A stretch of 64,000 nucleotides of DNA from Mycobacterium sp. 1164966.3 (lineage in GTDB: Bacteria; Actinomycetota; Actinomycetes; Mycobacteriales; Mycobacteriaceae), in assembly GCF_001665395.1 (NCBI RefSeq), contig NZ_LZSG01000070.1, positions 1 through 64,000 of the forward strand, given 5' to 3'. The notes beneath the pieces were generated by a model. The model was not told where the DNA came from, searched no databases, and saw only the letters and a list, made by a program, of their open reading frames with translations. Positions within the stretch are counted from its first letter, which is position 1; each line of letters opens with the position of its first letter. The translations under genes and the position numbers were made by a program. This document shows, piece after piece, positions 31,345 through 39,600 of this stretch.

Positions 31345-32433
31345 GTGGCGCGGGCGCTGGTCTTGGAGGCGCCACGCCACCTCGTGGTCCGCGACTTTCC
31401 ACTGCCAGAGGTTGGCGACGACGACGCGGTGGTGCGAGTCGCCGCCTGTGGGCTGTGTGGGACCGACCATGAGCAATACACCGGCCAGCTGTCCGGCGGG
31501 TTCGCCTTTGTTCCCGGTCACGAGACGGTCGGGACCATCGTCGCGGTCGGGCCGCAGGCGGCACAGCGATGGGGCGTGACGGAAGGCGACCGGGTAGCGG
31601 TCGAGGTGTTCCAGTCGTGTCGCCGATGCGCCAATTGCCTTGCCGGCGAATACCGGCGCTGCGAACGTCACGGCCTGGCGGACATGTATGGCTTCATCCC
31701 GGTCGAGCGCCGGCCCGGACTCTGGGGCGGCTACGCCGAATACCAGTACCTGGCACCGGACTCGATGCTGTTGCCGGTGGCCGCTGACCTCAGCCCGGCG
31801 GTCGCCACTTTGTTCAACCCGCTTGGAGCTGGAATACGTTGGGGAGTAACGGTTCCCGGCACCGGCCCGGGTGACGTGGTGGCCATCCTGGGTCCCGGCA
31901 TCCGGGGGCTGTGCGCCGCCGCGGCCGCAAAGGAGGCCGGCGCCGGGTTCGTGATGGTCACCGGCCTGGGCCCGCGCGACGCCGACCGGCTGGCGCTGGC
32001 GCCGCAATTCGGGGCCGACCTCGTCGTCGACGTGGCCGTCGAGGACCCGGTGGCCGCGCTGACGAAGCAGGCCGGTGGGCTGGCGGACGTCGTGATCGAC
32101 GTGACGGCCAAGGCGCCGGCGGCGTTCGCGCAGGCGATCGCCCTGGCCCGGCCCGCCGGGACGGTCGTCGTCGCCGGCACCCGCGGATTCGGCAGCGGAG
32201 CGCCGGGCTTCACCCCCGACCTGGTCGTGATGAAGGAGTTGCGCGTGATCGGGGCCCTCGGCGTCGACGTCACCGCTTACCGGGCCGCCCTGGACTTGCT
32301 CGGGTCGGGTCGCTACCCGTTCGCGAGCCTGCCCCGTCGTTGCGTGGGGCTCGGAGAGGCGAAGGAGCTGCTGGCTACCATGGCCGGTGAACGCGACACT
32401 ATCCCGCCGGTACACGGAGTGCTCACCCCATGA
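31345..32433 (+). CDS. adh: Zinc-dependent alcohol dehydrogenase, Rv1530 family
   Basis: Medium-chain dehydrogenase/reductase of 362 residues. The catalytic zinc motif is present as GLCGTDHE and GHETVGT, and the structural zinc cysteines appear as CRRCANCLAGEYRRC. A Rossmann segment follows (VAILGPGIRGLCAAAAAKEAG). It oxidises an alcohol or reduces an aldehyde with NAD(P); the substrate is unknown. GTG start 3 nt after the FAAL stop; its own stop overlaps the next ATG (ATGA at 32430-32433), so translation is coupled. Corresponds by position and family to M. tuberculosis Rv1530. Confidence 0.9.
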   Translation: MARALVLEAPRHLVVRDFPLPEVGDDDAVVRVAACGLCGTDHEQYTGQLSGGFAFVPGHETVGTIVAVGPQAAQRWGVTEGDRVAVEVFQSCRRCANCLAGEYRRCERHGLADMYGFIPVERRPGLWGGYAEYQYLAPDSMLLPVAADLSPAVATLFNPLGAGIRWGVTVPGTGPGDVVAILGPGIRGLCAAAAAKEAGAGFVMVTGLGPRDADRLALAPQFGADLVVDVAVEDPVAALTKQAGGLADVVIDVTAKAPAAFAQAIALARPAGTVVVAGTRGFGSGAPGFTPDLVVMKELRVIGALGVDVTAYRAALDLLGSGRYPFASLPRRCVGLGEAKELLATMAGERDTIPPVHGVLTP

Positions 32434-33005
32434 CCCAACACATGAAGCCGGCTCGCGTGCCCCTGTTGCCGCTCGGCGAGGCCAAGGCCGCTGCCGACGA
32501 GGCCGGTGTGCCCGACTATATGGCCGAGCTCAGCATCTTCCAGGTGCTGCTGAACCACCCGAGACTGGCGCGGACGTTCAACGACCTGCTCGCCACCATG
32601 TTGTGGCACGGTGCGCTCGACTCACGGTTGCGCGAGCTGGTGATCATGCGGATCGGCTGGCTCACCGGATGTGACTACGAGTGGACCCAACACTGGCGGG
32701 TCGCTTCGGGCCTCGGTGTCTCGTCCGAAGATCTGCTGGGCGTCCGCGATTGGCAGGGATACAACGGATTTGGCGCCGCCGAGCGGGCGGTGCTGGCAGC
32801 CACCGACGACGTGGTGCGCGATGGCGCGGTGAGTGCCGCGAGCTGGACGGCTTGCGAACGCGAGTTGCATTGCGATTCAGCGGTTCTCATCGAACTGGTC
32901 ACCGCGATCGGTGCCTGGCGCATGGTCGCATCGATGCTGCGCAGCCTCGAGGTCCCGCTGGAGGAGGGCGTGTCCAGCTGGCCGCCCGACGGGAAAGCCC
33001 CGTGA
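32430..33005 (+). CDS. Carboxymuconolactone decarboxylase family protein, Rv1531-like
   Basis: 191 residues. The CMD/AhpD-like core has RELVIMRIGWLTGCDYEWTQH: a single Cys and a downstream His, rather than the CxxC of peroxidase-active AhpD. The biochemical role of this subgroup is not established. Start ATG overlaps the dehydrogenase stop by 4 nt, making it the third gene of the FAAL-adh operon. The stop is followed at once by an inverted repeat region that probably ends transcription. Confidence 0.85.
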   Translation: MTQHMKPARVPLLPLGEAKAAADEAGVPDYMAELSIFQVLLNHPRLARTFNDLLATMLWHGALDSRLRELVIMRIGWLTGCDYEWTQHWRVASGLGVSSEDLLGVRDWQGYNGFGAAERAVLAATDDVVRDGAVSAASWTACERELHCDSAVLIELVTAIGAWRMVASMLRSLEVPLEEGVSSWPPDGKAP

Positions 33006-33071
33006 CTGCTGGCGAATGTGGGCTTATGCGACGGCCGTGGCCGAACGGCGTGTTGGGCGTTGGGTGTGCAT

Positions 33072-33216
33072 CCTGGGCTTTCGGCGTGAGCACACGGCTT
33101 TCGGTGTGAACGCACGGCTTTCGGTGTGACAACCCGGTGGGGATCGGCGCGATTTTCCCGCCCAGGATTCACGCGCAAAGCCCAGGATTCACGCGCAAAG
33201 CCCAGGATTCACGCGG
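33072..33216. repeat. Two 20-bp-period repeat arrays forming an inverted repeat
   Basis: On the left, a unit beginning GGCTTTCGG recurs every 20 nt at 33076, 33096 and 33116. On the right, the unit CCCAGGATTCACGCGCAAAG recurs at 33161 and 33181, with a partial third copy at 33201. The left arm 33072-33089 can pair with 33169-33186 or 33189-33206 (10 bp plus 6 bp around a 2-nt mismatch). The arrays lie between two convergent genes and could act as a bidirectional terminator. Confidence 0.8.
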
Positions 33217-33221
33217 CCCGC

Positions 33222-33656
33222 TCACACGATCCGGTAGGTCTGCACCGCGTGGGCCACGACATTGCCGTCGGAGTCGGACGCGGTGATCTCGGTGAACGTG
33301 AGTTCCTTGCGCCGGCGGGCCGTTCGGGCCTGGCAGATGAGATCGCAGCGCTTGGCGGCCCCGGTGTACTGGATGCTCATCGCGACCGTCGAGGCCCGCA
33401 TGCCCTTGTCGAAGTCGTGGTTCGACCACGCCGCCGCCGCACCGGCGGTGTCCATCACCGATGCGATCACCCCGCCGTGGAAGTACACGCCGTCATTGGT
33501 GAGGTCTTCGCGGAAGGGGAGCCGGATCGCGACATCGTCCGGTTCGTAGCGCTCGAACACGATGCCCAGGCCGCCGATGAACGGCGTGGTGGTCATCAGG
33601 TCGCGCACCGCTTGGCGGCGGCGATGCTGCTGTTCGGCGGTCAATGGCTCGGACAT
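33222..33656 (-). CDS. PaaI-type hotdog thioesterase, Rv1532c-like
   Basis: Small hotdog-fold protein of 144 residues with the FHGGVIASVMDTAGAAAA stretch typical of the PaaI/4HBT thioesterase family (HGG followed by the central helix). Such enzymes hydrolyse acyl-CoA or acyl-ACP thioesters. The start at 33656 (MSEPLT) gives the length I recall for M. tuberculosis Rv1532c; a further upstream ATG at 33695 would run through the operator and is not preferred. Divergent from the nitronate monooxygenase gene, sharing the palindrome-containing intergenic region. Confidence 0.85.
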   Translation of the reverse strand: MSEPLTAEQQHRRRQAVRDLMTTTPFIGGLGIVFERYEPDDVAIRLPFREDLTNDGVYFHGGVIASVMDTAGAAAAWSNHDFDKGMRASTVAMSIQYTGAAKRCDLICQARTARRRKELTFTEITASDSDGNVVAHAVQTYRIV

Positions 33657-33677
33657 GGGTGGCAGCGTACTCCAATA

Positions 33678-33693
33678 GATTGACATATCAATC
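33678..33693. promoter_or_regulatory. Palindromic operator candidate, TetR-type
   Basis: GATTGACATATCAATC: 6-bp perfect arms GATTGA/TCAATC around a 4-nt centre. It overlaps the -35 box of the rightward promoter and lies just upstream of the leftward thioesterase start. The TetR gene two positions downstream is the natural candidate to bind it and autoregulate. Confidence 0.6.
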
Positions 33694-33714
33694 AATAACT
33701 CTTAACGTCGGGCA
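33680..33714 (+). promoter_or_regulatory. Leaderless promoter of the NMO-TetR operon
   Basis: -35 TTGACA at 33680-33685, 17-nt spacer, -10 TAACGT at 33703-33708, then 6 nt to the ATG at 33715. This is close to a consensus sigma-A promoter, and the spacing implies a leaderless transcript. Confidence 0.68.
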
Positions 33715-34839
33715 ATGCGGACCCGAGTCGCCGAAATGCTCGGCGTTGAATTCCCAATTTGCGCCTTCAGCCACTGCCGTGACGTCGTTGCCGCGGTGTC
33801 CAACGCGGGGGGCTTCGGCATCCTCGGCGCTGTCGCGCACAGCCCCGAACGGCTGCAAAACGAGCTGACCTGGATCGAGGCGCAGACCGGCGGCAAACCC
33901 TACGGGGTCGACCTGCTGTTGCCGCCCAAGTACGTCGGCGCCGAACAAGGTGGGATCGAGGCCGAGCAGGTGCGCGAGCTGCTGCCCGAGGAGCACCGCG
34001 CGTTTCTGGACGACCTGCTGGTGCGCTACGGCATAGCGGTGCAAGACCAGCAACGCGAACCATCCGGACGCGGGCTGAACATATCGCCGAAGGGATACCA
34101 GCCACTGCTCGATGTGGCTTTCGCCCACGACATCCGGTTGATCGCCAGCGCGCTCGGGCCGCCGCCGCCCGATCTGGTTCAGCGTGCCCACGACCAGAAT
34201 GTGCTGGTCGCCGCGCTGGCAGGCACCACACAGCACGCGCGACGGCACGCGGCGGCGGGCGTCGACTTGATCGTCGCGCAAGGCACCGAGGCCGGCGGTC
34301 ACACCGGCGAGGTGGCGACCATGGTCCTGGTGCCCGAGATCGTCGATGCAGTAGGCCCGGTGCCCGTATTAGCCGCGGGCGGGATCGCCCGGGGCCGTCA
34401 GATCGCCGCAGCTCTGGCCCTGGGTGCTGAAGGGGTGTGGTGCGGCTCGGTGTGGCTGACCACTGAGGAAGCCGAAACACCGCCGGTGGTCAAGGACAAA
34501 TTCCTGGCCGCCAGTTCCTCTGACACGGTGCGGTCGCGGTCGATGACGGGCAAACCGGCGCGGATGCTGCGCACCGCCTGGACCGACGAGTGGGACCGGC
34601 CCGACAGCCCTGACCCGCTCGGCATGCCGCTGCAGACCGCGCTGGTCGGCGAGCCGCAGCTGCGCATCAATCAGGCCGCCGGTCACCCCGGCGCCAAGGC
34701 GCGTGAGCTGGCGACCTATTTCGTCGGGCAGGTAGTCGGATCGCTGGACCGGGTCCGGCCGACACGTGCCGTGGTGCTCGACATGGTTGAGGAGTTCATC
34801 GACACCGTCGGGCGCCTCGAGGGCTTGATAGACAGGTGA
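33715..34839 (+). CDS. Nitronate monooxygenase / 2-nitropropane dioxygenase family, Rv1533-like
   Basis: FMN-dependent TIM-barrel enzyme of 374 residues. The N-terminus has FPICAFSHCRDVVAAVSNAGGFGILG, and the phosphate/FMN-binding C-terminal half has GTEAGGHTG and VLAAGGIARGRQIAAALALGAEGVWCGS. The family oxidises alkyl nitronates; many mycobacterial members have unknown substrates. It is cotranscribed with the TetR gene (GTG start overlaps this stop by 4 nt). The leaderless promoter and operator lie directly upstream. Confidence 0.9.
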   Translation: MRTRVAEMLGVEFPICAFSHCRDVVAAVSNAGGFGILGAVAHSPERLQNELTWIEAQTGGKPYGVDLLLPPKYVGAEQGGIEAEQVRELLPEEHRAFLDDLLVRYGIAVQDQQREPSGRGLNISPKGYQPLLDVAFAHDIRLIASALGPPPPDLVQRAHDQNVLVAALAGTTQHARRHAAAGVDLIVAQGTEAGGHTGEVATMVLVPEIVDAVGPVPVLAAGGIARGRQIAAALALGAEGVWCGSVWLTTEEAETPPVVKDKFLAASSSDTVRSRSMTGKPARMLRTAWTDEWDRPDSPDPLGMPLQTALVGEPQLRINQAAGHPGAKARELATYFVGQVVGSLDRVRPTRAVVLDMVEEFIDTVGRLEGLIDR

Positions 34840-35504
34840 GCACCACCACCCGCCGGCGTCGCGCGGTCAGTGCCGAGGACAAGTCGCAGCGGCGCGAGCA
34901 GATCATGACCGCTGCCAAAGAAGTGTTCGGCCGCAAGGGCTTTCACGCCACGACCATAGCCGACATCGCCAAACAGGCCGGCTTGGCCTATGGATCGGTG
35001 TATTGGTACTTCGACTCCAAAGAAGAGCTTTTCCACGCGTTGATGGCGGTTGAGGAGCTGGCGTTGCGCGCGCGTGTCGCGACAGTGCTGAACGACCTGA
35101 ACGGGCTACCGCATAGGGGAGAAGCGTCGTTGCGGGCCTTGCTGAAAGCCTCCGTGCAGGCGACGTTCGAGTTCTTCGAAGCCGACAAAGCCACCGTCAA
35201 ACTGCTCTTCCGTGACGCCTATGCACTTGGCGACCGATTCGAAAAACACCTGGGCGGCATCTACGAGCGGTTCATCGACGATATCGAGACCATCATCGTC
35301 GCCGCTCAACAGCGCGGCGAGATGGTCGACGCCCCGCCGCGGATGGCGGCGTACACGCTGGCGGCACTCGTCGGCCAGTTGGCGCACCGGCGACTCAGCA
35401 CCGACGACGACGTCACCGCAGGTCAGGTTGCCGACTTCGTGGTTGCACTGGTGCTCGACGGCCTGCGCCCCAGAACGAAGGTGAACATCGCCAGCAAAGA
35501 CTGA
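34836..35504 (+). CDS. TetR family regulator, Rv1534-like
   Basis: 222 residues. An N-terminal helix-turn-helix of TetR type spans about residues 18-65 (REQIMTAAKEVFGRKGFHAT followed by TIADIAKQAG and SVYWYFDSKEELF). The remaining helical part is the ligand/dimer domain. GTG start overlaps the preceding stop. It probably represses its own operon and perhaps the divergent thioesterase through the palindrome at 33678; the inducer is unknown, possibly an acyl-CoA given the neighbours. Confidence 0.92.
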   Translation: MSTTTRRRRAVSAEDKSQRREQIMTAAKEVFGRKGFHATTIADIAKQAGLAYGSVYWYFDSKEELFHALMAVEELALRARVATVLNDLNGLPHRGEASLRALLKASVQATFEFFEADKATVKLLFRDAYALGDRFEKHLGGIYERFIDDIETIIVAAQQRGEMVDAPPRMAAYTLAALVGQLAHRRLSTDDDVTAGQVADFVVALVLDGLRPRTKVNIASKD

Positions 35505-35542
35505 AGAAAACGTAAATATTCGAAAACGCGCGCTGAAACGGT

Positions 35543-35572
35543 TTGACCCGAGCACATCAACTGGTGCATCAT
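35543..35572 (+). promoter_or_regulatory. Candidate promoter of the M-box transcript
   Basis: TTGACC at 35543-35548, an 18-nt spacer and CATCAT at 35567-35572, placing the transcription start at about 35579, directly before the first conserved M-box bases. The -10 match is moderate. Confidence 0.45.
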
Positions 35573-35581
35573 CGGTCGGGT

Positions 35582-35742
35582 AAGCACCTCGTTAGGTGAG
35601 GCGGCTACACGAACACAGGCCACTGACCCCGAACGTCGAAAGACGCCCCGGGTCAGGACAGCTCCTCCCGGATTAAGGGTTGAGCCCAGGTGGCTTCCGG
35701 TTTGCCGGACACGTCGTGTGGTGCCAAAACTCTGACGAGAGG
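35582..35742 (+). ncRNA. M-box (ykoK) magnesium riboswitch
   Basis: The leader carries the M-box conserved core in order: GTTAGGTGAGGC near 35591, ACACAGGCCACTG near 35613, AAAGACGCC near 35639 and a GGGTCAGGACAG segment, closing with GTGCCAAAACTCT near 35721. This matches the class that senses Mg2+, and an M-box upstream of Rv1535 is known in M. tuberculosis. No uridine-run terminator is visible, so control may act by Rho or on the downstream translation. Confidence 0.85.
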
Positions 35743-35844
35743 GGTGCCGGTTTCCGACGGTCGTCGGGATCTCTGTACTCCTTTGTGCACGCCTAGATCG
35801 TGCGGGTAGCCGCGCATCGTGACCGCGAGGGAGGTGAGGGACGC

Positions 35845-35934
35845 ATGAGTTCCAGTGATAGTCCGGGTCGATATCCGGACTGCGTTTCGTCCCGATCCGG
35901 TCTGCGGCGCAACGTTTTCAGCGTTCTCGGCTGA
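35845..35934 (+). CDS. Putative upstream ORF downstream of the M-box, 29 residues
   Basis: Short ORF starting ATG with a strong purine-rich ribosome site (GGAGGTGAGGG, about 4 nt away). The peptide is MSSSDSPGRYPDCVSS followed by 13 residues, and has no known domain. It ends 105 nt before the Rv1535-like start. The strength of the ribosome site, better than that of most genes here, is the main support; it may be a leader peptide coupling riboswitch state to transcription. Not proven to be translated. Confidence 0.5.
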   Translation: MSSSDSPGRYPDCVSSRSGLRRNVFSVLG

Positions 35935-36039
35935 GCCGTCAAAGCCAGATCCTCATTGGATCGGAACCACTACGGGACGAACGACGTCAGTTCAAGTCAG
36001 TCCACTAGTGCTCGTTCGATCTTTCAACAGGAGGCGATC

Positions 36040-36288
36040 ATGACCGCTGCTCTCTACGACGAAGTGTCCGTAACCGCCGCGCCCAAGCTGCACGTTGTGC
36101 GCGACGGAGCTTCAATCCAGCCCGCTGCACCCAAGAAGCCCGCTGCACCCAAGAAGGTTGCCCGCCGCGTCGAGAACCGGCCGTACAGCGACCCACTGGC
36201 CGACGGGGCTGCCCGGTTGCTCACCGTTCCGGTGCGTCACGTGTACGCGGCGCTGCTGCGCATCGGCGTGCTCGAAGTCCAGACCTAG
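36040..36288 (+). CDS. Rv1535-like small protein
   Basis: 82 residues, no recognised domain, no signal peptide or membrane helix. It has a basic, Ala/Pro/Lys-rich segment at residues 28-39 made of a duplicated PAAPKK, then a more conserved C-terminal half (NRPYSDPLADGAARLL and VRHVYAALLRIG). ATG with AGGAGG 6 nt upstream. Being controlled by the M-box, it should be made when Mg2+ is low; its function is unknown in M. tuberculosis too. Confidence 0.85.
   Translation: MTAALYDEVSVTAAPKLHVVRDGASIQPAAPKKPAAPKKVARRVENRPYSDPLADGAARLLTVPVRHVYAALLRIGVLEVQT
36121..36156 (+). repeat. 18-bp perfect tandem duplication inside the Rv1535-like gene
   Basis: CCCGCTGCACCCAAGAAG occurs twice, head to tail, adding one PAAPKK unit in frame. 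Confidence 0.95.
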
Positions 36289-36301
36289 TGCCATGGCGGG
36301 C

Positions 36302-36357
36302 GAGCAGACACAAAATCGCCCTTTTCCGCATCGAAATGGGCGATTTTGCGTCTGCTC
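36302..36357. terminator. Hairpin repeat, family A copy 1
   Basis: 20-bp arms 36302-36321 and 36338-36357 with one mismatch; the arm core is GAGCAGACxCAAAATCGCCC with a 16-nt loop. It lies 13 nt after the Rv1535-like stop and ahead of the ileS leader, so it probably separates the two transcripts. The arms recur at 53063. Confidence 0.75.
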
Positions 36358-36404
36358 GGCACATGAGAGCCGCGGTCGTTACTAAAATTTGCGGCGCTCA
36401 GTAG

Positions 36405-36607
36405 AATCTGTGCATCGGCATCGATCCGGCTATCACCGGGGAGCCTTCGGAAGAACAGCTAGACAAGCCCAGTAGAACCGAACGGGTGGGCCCGTCACAG
36501 CCTTGAACGAGTGGCCGCGCGGCAGCGTGGCAAGCGGGGTGGTACCGCGGCGCTCGCGCCCCAGCGCGTCGTCGTCCCCGTGCCTGCACCGATGGCACAG
36601 GAGACGG
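36405..36607 (+). ncRNA. Isoleucine T-box leader of ileS
   Basis: Specifier codon ATC at 36432-36434 within GGCTATCACCGG, a GGGGAGCCTTCGGAAGAAC segment typical of T-box stem regions, AGTAGAACCGAACGG, and the T-box sequence GCGGGGTGGTACCGCGG at 36534-36550 that pairs with the uncharged tRNA acceptor end. A short hairpin (GTGCC/GGCAC at about 36580-36598) abuts the AGGAG of ileS, so control is probably translational, as known for actinobacterial ileS T-boxes. Confidence 0.88.
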
Positions 36608-39600
36608 ATGAGCGACAGCGCCTACCCACGAACCGACCTGGGCGCCGACCAACATGGCGGCTCCCCGGACTTTCCCGCGCTGGAAGCGCAGGTTCTGGAC
36701 TACTGGTTCCACGACGACACTTTCCGGGCCAGCATCGCCCGTCGCGAGGGGGCCCCGGCCTACGTGTTCTACGACGGGCCGCCGTTCGCCAACGGTCTGC
36801 CACATTTCGGTCACCTGCTCACCGGATACGTCAAAGACATCGTGCCGCGGTACCGCACCATGCGCGGCTACAAGGTGGACCGCCGTTTCGGCTGGGACAC
36901 CCACGGGCTGCCGGCCGAGCTCGAGGTTGAGCGCCAACTGGGCATCACCGACAAGTCCCAGATCGACGACATGGGGATCGCCGCCTTCAACGACGCCTGC
37001 CGTGCGTCGGTGCTGCGCTACACCGACGAATGGCAGACCTATGTGACCCGCCAAGCTCGCTGGGTCGACTTCGACAATGACTACAAGACCCTGGACCCGA
37101 CCTACATGGAGTCGGTGATCTGGGCCTTCAAGCAGCTGTGGGACAAGGGGCTGGCCTATGAGGGCTACCGGGTGCTGCCCTACTGCTGGCGCGACGAAAC
37201 CCCGCTGTCCAATCACGAACTGCGGATGGACGACGACGTCTATCAGAGCCGCCAAGACCCCGCTCTGACAGTCGGATTCAAGGTTTCCGGTGGGCAGCTG
37301 AACGGTGCCTATCTGCTGGTGTGGACGACCACGCCGTGGACCCTGCCGTCGAACCAAGCGGTCGCCGTCCACCCGGACGTCACCTACGTTCAGGTCAGGT
37401 CCGGCGATCGCCGTGTGGTGCTGGCCGAGGCGCGGCTGGCCGCCTATGCCCGTGAGCTGGGTGAAGAGCCCGAAGTGCTCGCAACCTATCGCGGCGATGA
37501 GCTGCTGGGCGTGCACTACCTGCCCCCGTTCCCGTATTTCATGGACTCGGCCAACGCATTTCAGGTGCTTGCGGGAGATTTCGTGACCACCGAAGACGGC
37601 ACCGGCATCGTGCATATGGCGCCGGCCTACGGCGAAGACGACATGAGCACGGCTGAGAAGGCCGGCATCACGCCGGTCACGCCGGTCGACGCCAGGGGCC
37701 GCTTCGACGCCACCGTCCCGGATTATCAGGGGCAGCACGTTTTCGACGCCAACCCGCAGATCATCCGTGACCTGAAGAGCCAGACCGGCCCGGCCGCGGT
37801 GAACCGACCCGTGCTGATTCGCCACGAAACCTACGAGCACCCTTACCCGCACTGCTGGCGCTGCCGTAACCCGCTGATCTATCGGGCGGTGTCGTCGTGG
37901 TTCGTCACTGTGACCGAGTTCCGTGACCGCATGGTGGAACTGAACCAGCAGATCACCTGGTATCCCGAACATGTCAGGGACGGCCAGTTCGGCAAATGGC
38001 TGGAGGGTGCGCGGGATTGGTCGATCTCGCGAAACCGCTACTGGGGCACGCCGATTCCGGTGTGGAAATCCGATGATCCGGCCTACCCGCGGATCGACGT
38101 CTACGGCAGCCTGGACGAGCTGGAGCGCGACTTCGGGGTGCGTCCGGACAACCTGCACCGGCCCTACATCGACGAGCTCACCCGTCCCAACCCGGATGAC
38201 CCGACGGGCCGCAGCACCATGCGCCGCATCCCCGATGTGCTCGACGTGTGGTTCGACTCGGGCTCCATGCCCTACGCGCAGGTGCATTATCCGTTCGAGA
38301 ACCAGGATTGGTTCGACGCTCATTACCCCAGCGACTTCATCGTCGAGTACATCGGGCAGACGCGCGGCTGGTTCTATACCCTGCATGTGCTGGCCACCGC
38401 GATCTTCGACCGGCCGGCGTTCAAAACCTGTGCGGCGCACGGAATTGTGCTGGGCTCCGACGGGCAGAAGGCAAGCAAGTCGCTGCGGAATTACCCCGAC
38501 GTCTACGAGGTTTTCGATCGCGACGGCTCCGACGCGACACGGTGGTTCCTGATGGCCTCGCCGGTGCTGCGCGGCGGCAACCTGATCGTCAGCGAGCAGG
38601 GCATCCGCGAGGGCGCACGTCAGGTGCTGCTGCCGCTGTGGAACGCCTATACCATCCTGCGCCTGTATGCGCCGAAAGTCGGTGTCTGGCGCACCGATTC
38701 GAAGCATGTGCTGGACCGCTACATCCTGGCCAAGCTGGCAGTGCTGCGTGACGATCTGACCGAGGCGATGGAGGTCTGCGACCTGCCCGGCGCCTGTGAA
38801 CAGCTGCGCCTGTTCACCGAGGCACTGACGAATTGGTATGTGCGACGGTCACGTCCGCGATTCTGGGAAGAAGACACCGACGCCATCGACACCCTGCACA
38901 CCGTGCTGGAGGTGACGGCGCGGCTTTCCGCGCCGCTGCTACCACTGGCCACCGAGGTCATTTGGCGCGGGCTCACCGGAGAACGGTCGGTGCACCTGAC
39001 CGATTGGCCCGAGGCAGATCTGCTGCCCGCCGATGCGTACCTGGTGGCCGCGATGGATCAGGTCCGCGAAGTGTGTTCGGCCGCATCGTCGCTGCGCAAG
39101 GCCAAGAAGCTAAGGGTGCGGCTTCCGTTGCCGAAACTGACTGTGGCAGTGGAGGATCCGAAGCGCCTGCAGCCGTTCACCGACCTGATCGGCGACGAGC
39201 TCAACGTCAAGCAGGTGGAACTGAACGACGCGATCGACACCTATGGCCGCTTCGAGCTCACCGTCAACGCCCGGGTGGCCGGGCCGCGGCTGGGCAAGGA
39301 TGTGCAGGCGGCGATCAAAGCGGTCAAAGCCGGCGAAGGCGTGGTCAACGCCGACGGCACCCTGACGGCCGGTCCCGCGGTACTGCAACCCGACGAGTAC
39401 AGCTCACGGCTGGTGGCCGCCGACCCCGAGTTCACCGCGCCGCTACCCGGCGGGGCCGGGCTGGTCGTGCTGGACGGCACCGTGACTCCCGAGCTGGAGG
39501 CCGAGGGCTGGGCCAAGGACCGCATCCGGGAGTTGCAGGAGTTGCGCAAGTCCACCGGGCTGGATGTCTCCGACCGGATCCGGGTGCTGATGTCGGTACC

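Noticed and set aside
33072..33216. CRISPR-like array
   Set aside because: The 20-bp units abut without spacers, the two halves are inverted, and there are no cas genes.
33126..33683. Rightward open frame over the thioesterase gene
   Set aside because: Shadow of the leftward hotdog protein; it also starts in the repeat array.
35855..36043. 62-codon frame overlapping the Rv1535 leader
   Set aside because: No ribosome site, and it overlaps the well-initiated 29-codon ORF in another frame and the Rv1535-like start.
36503..36607. N-terminal extension of ileS
   Set aside because: It would translate the T-box itself; AGGAG and the conserved N-terminus support 36608.
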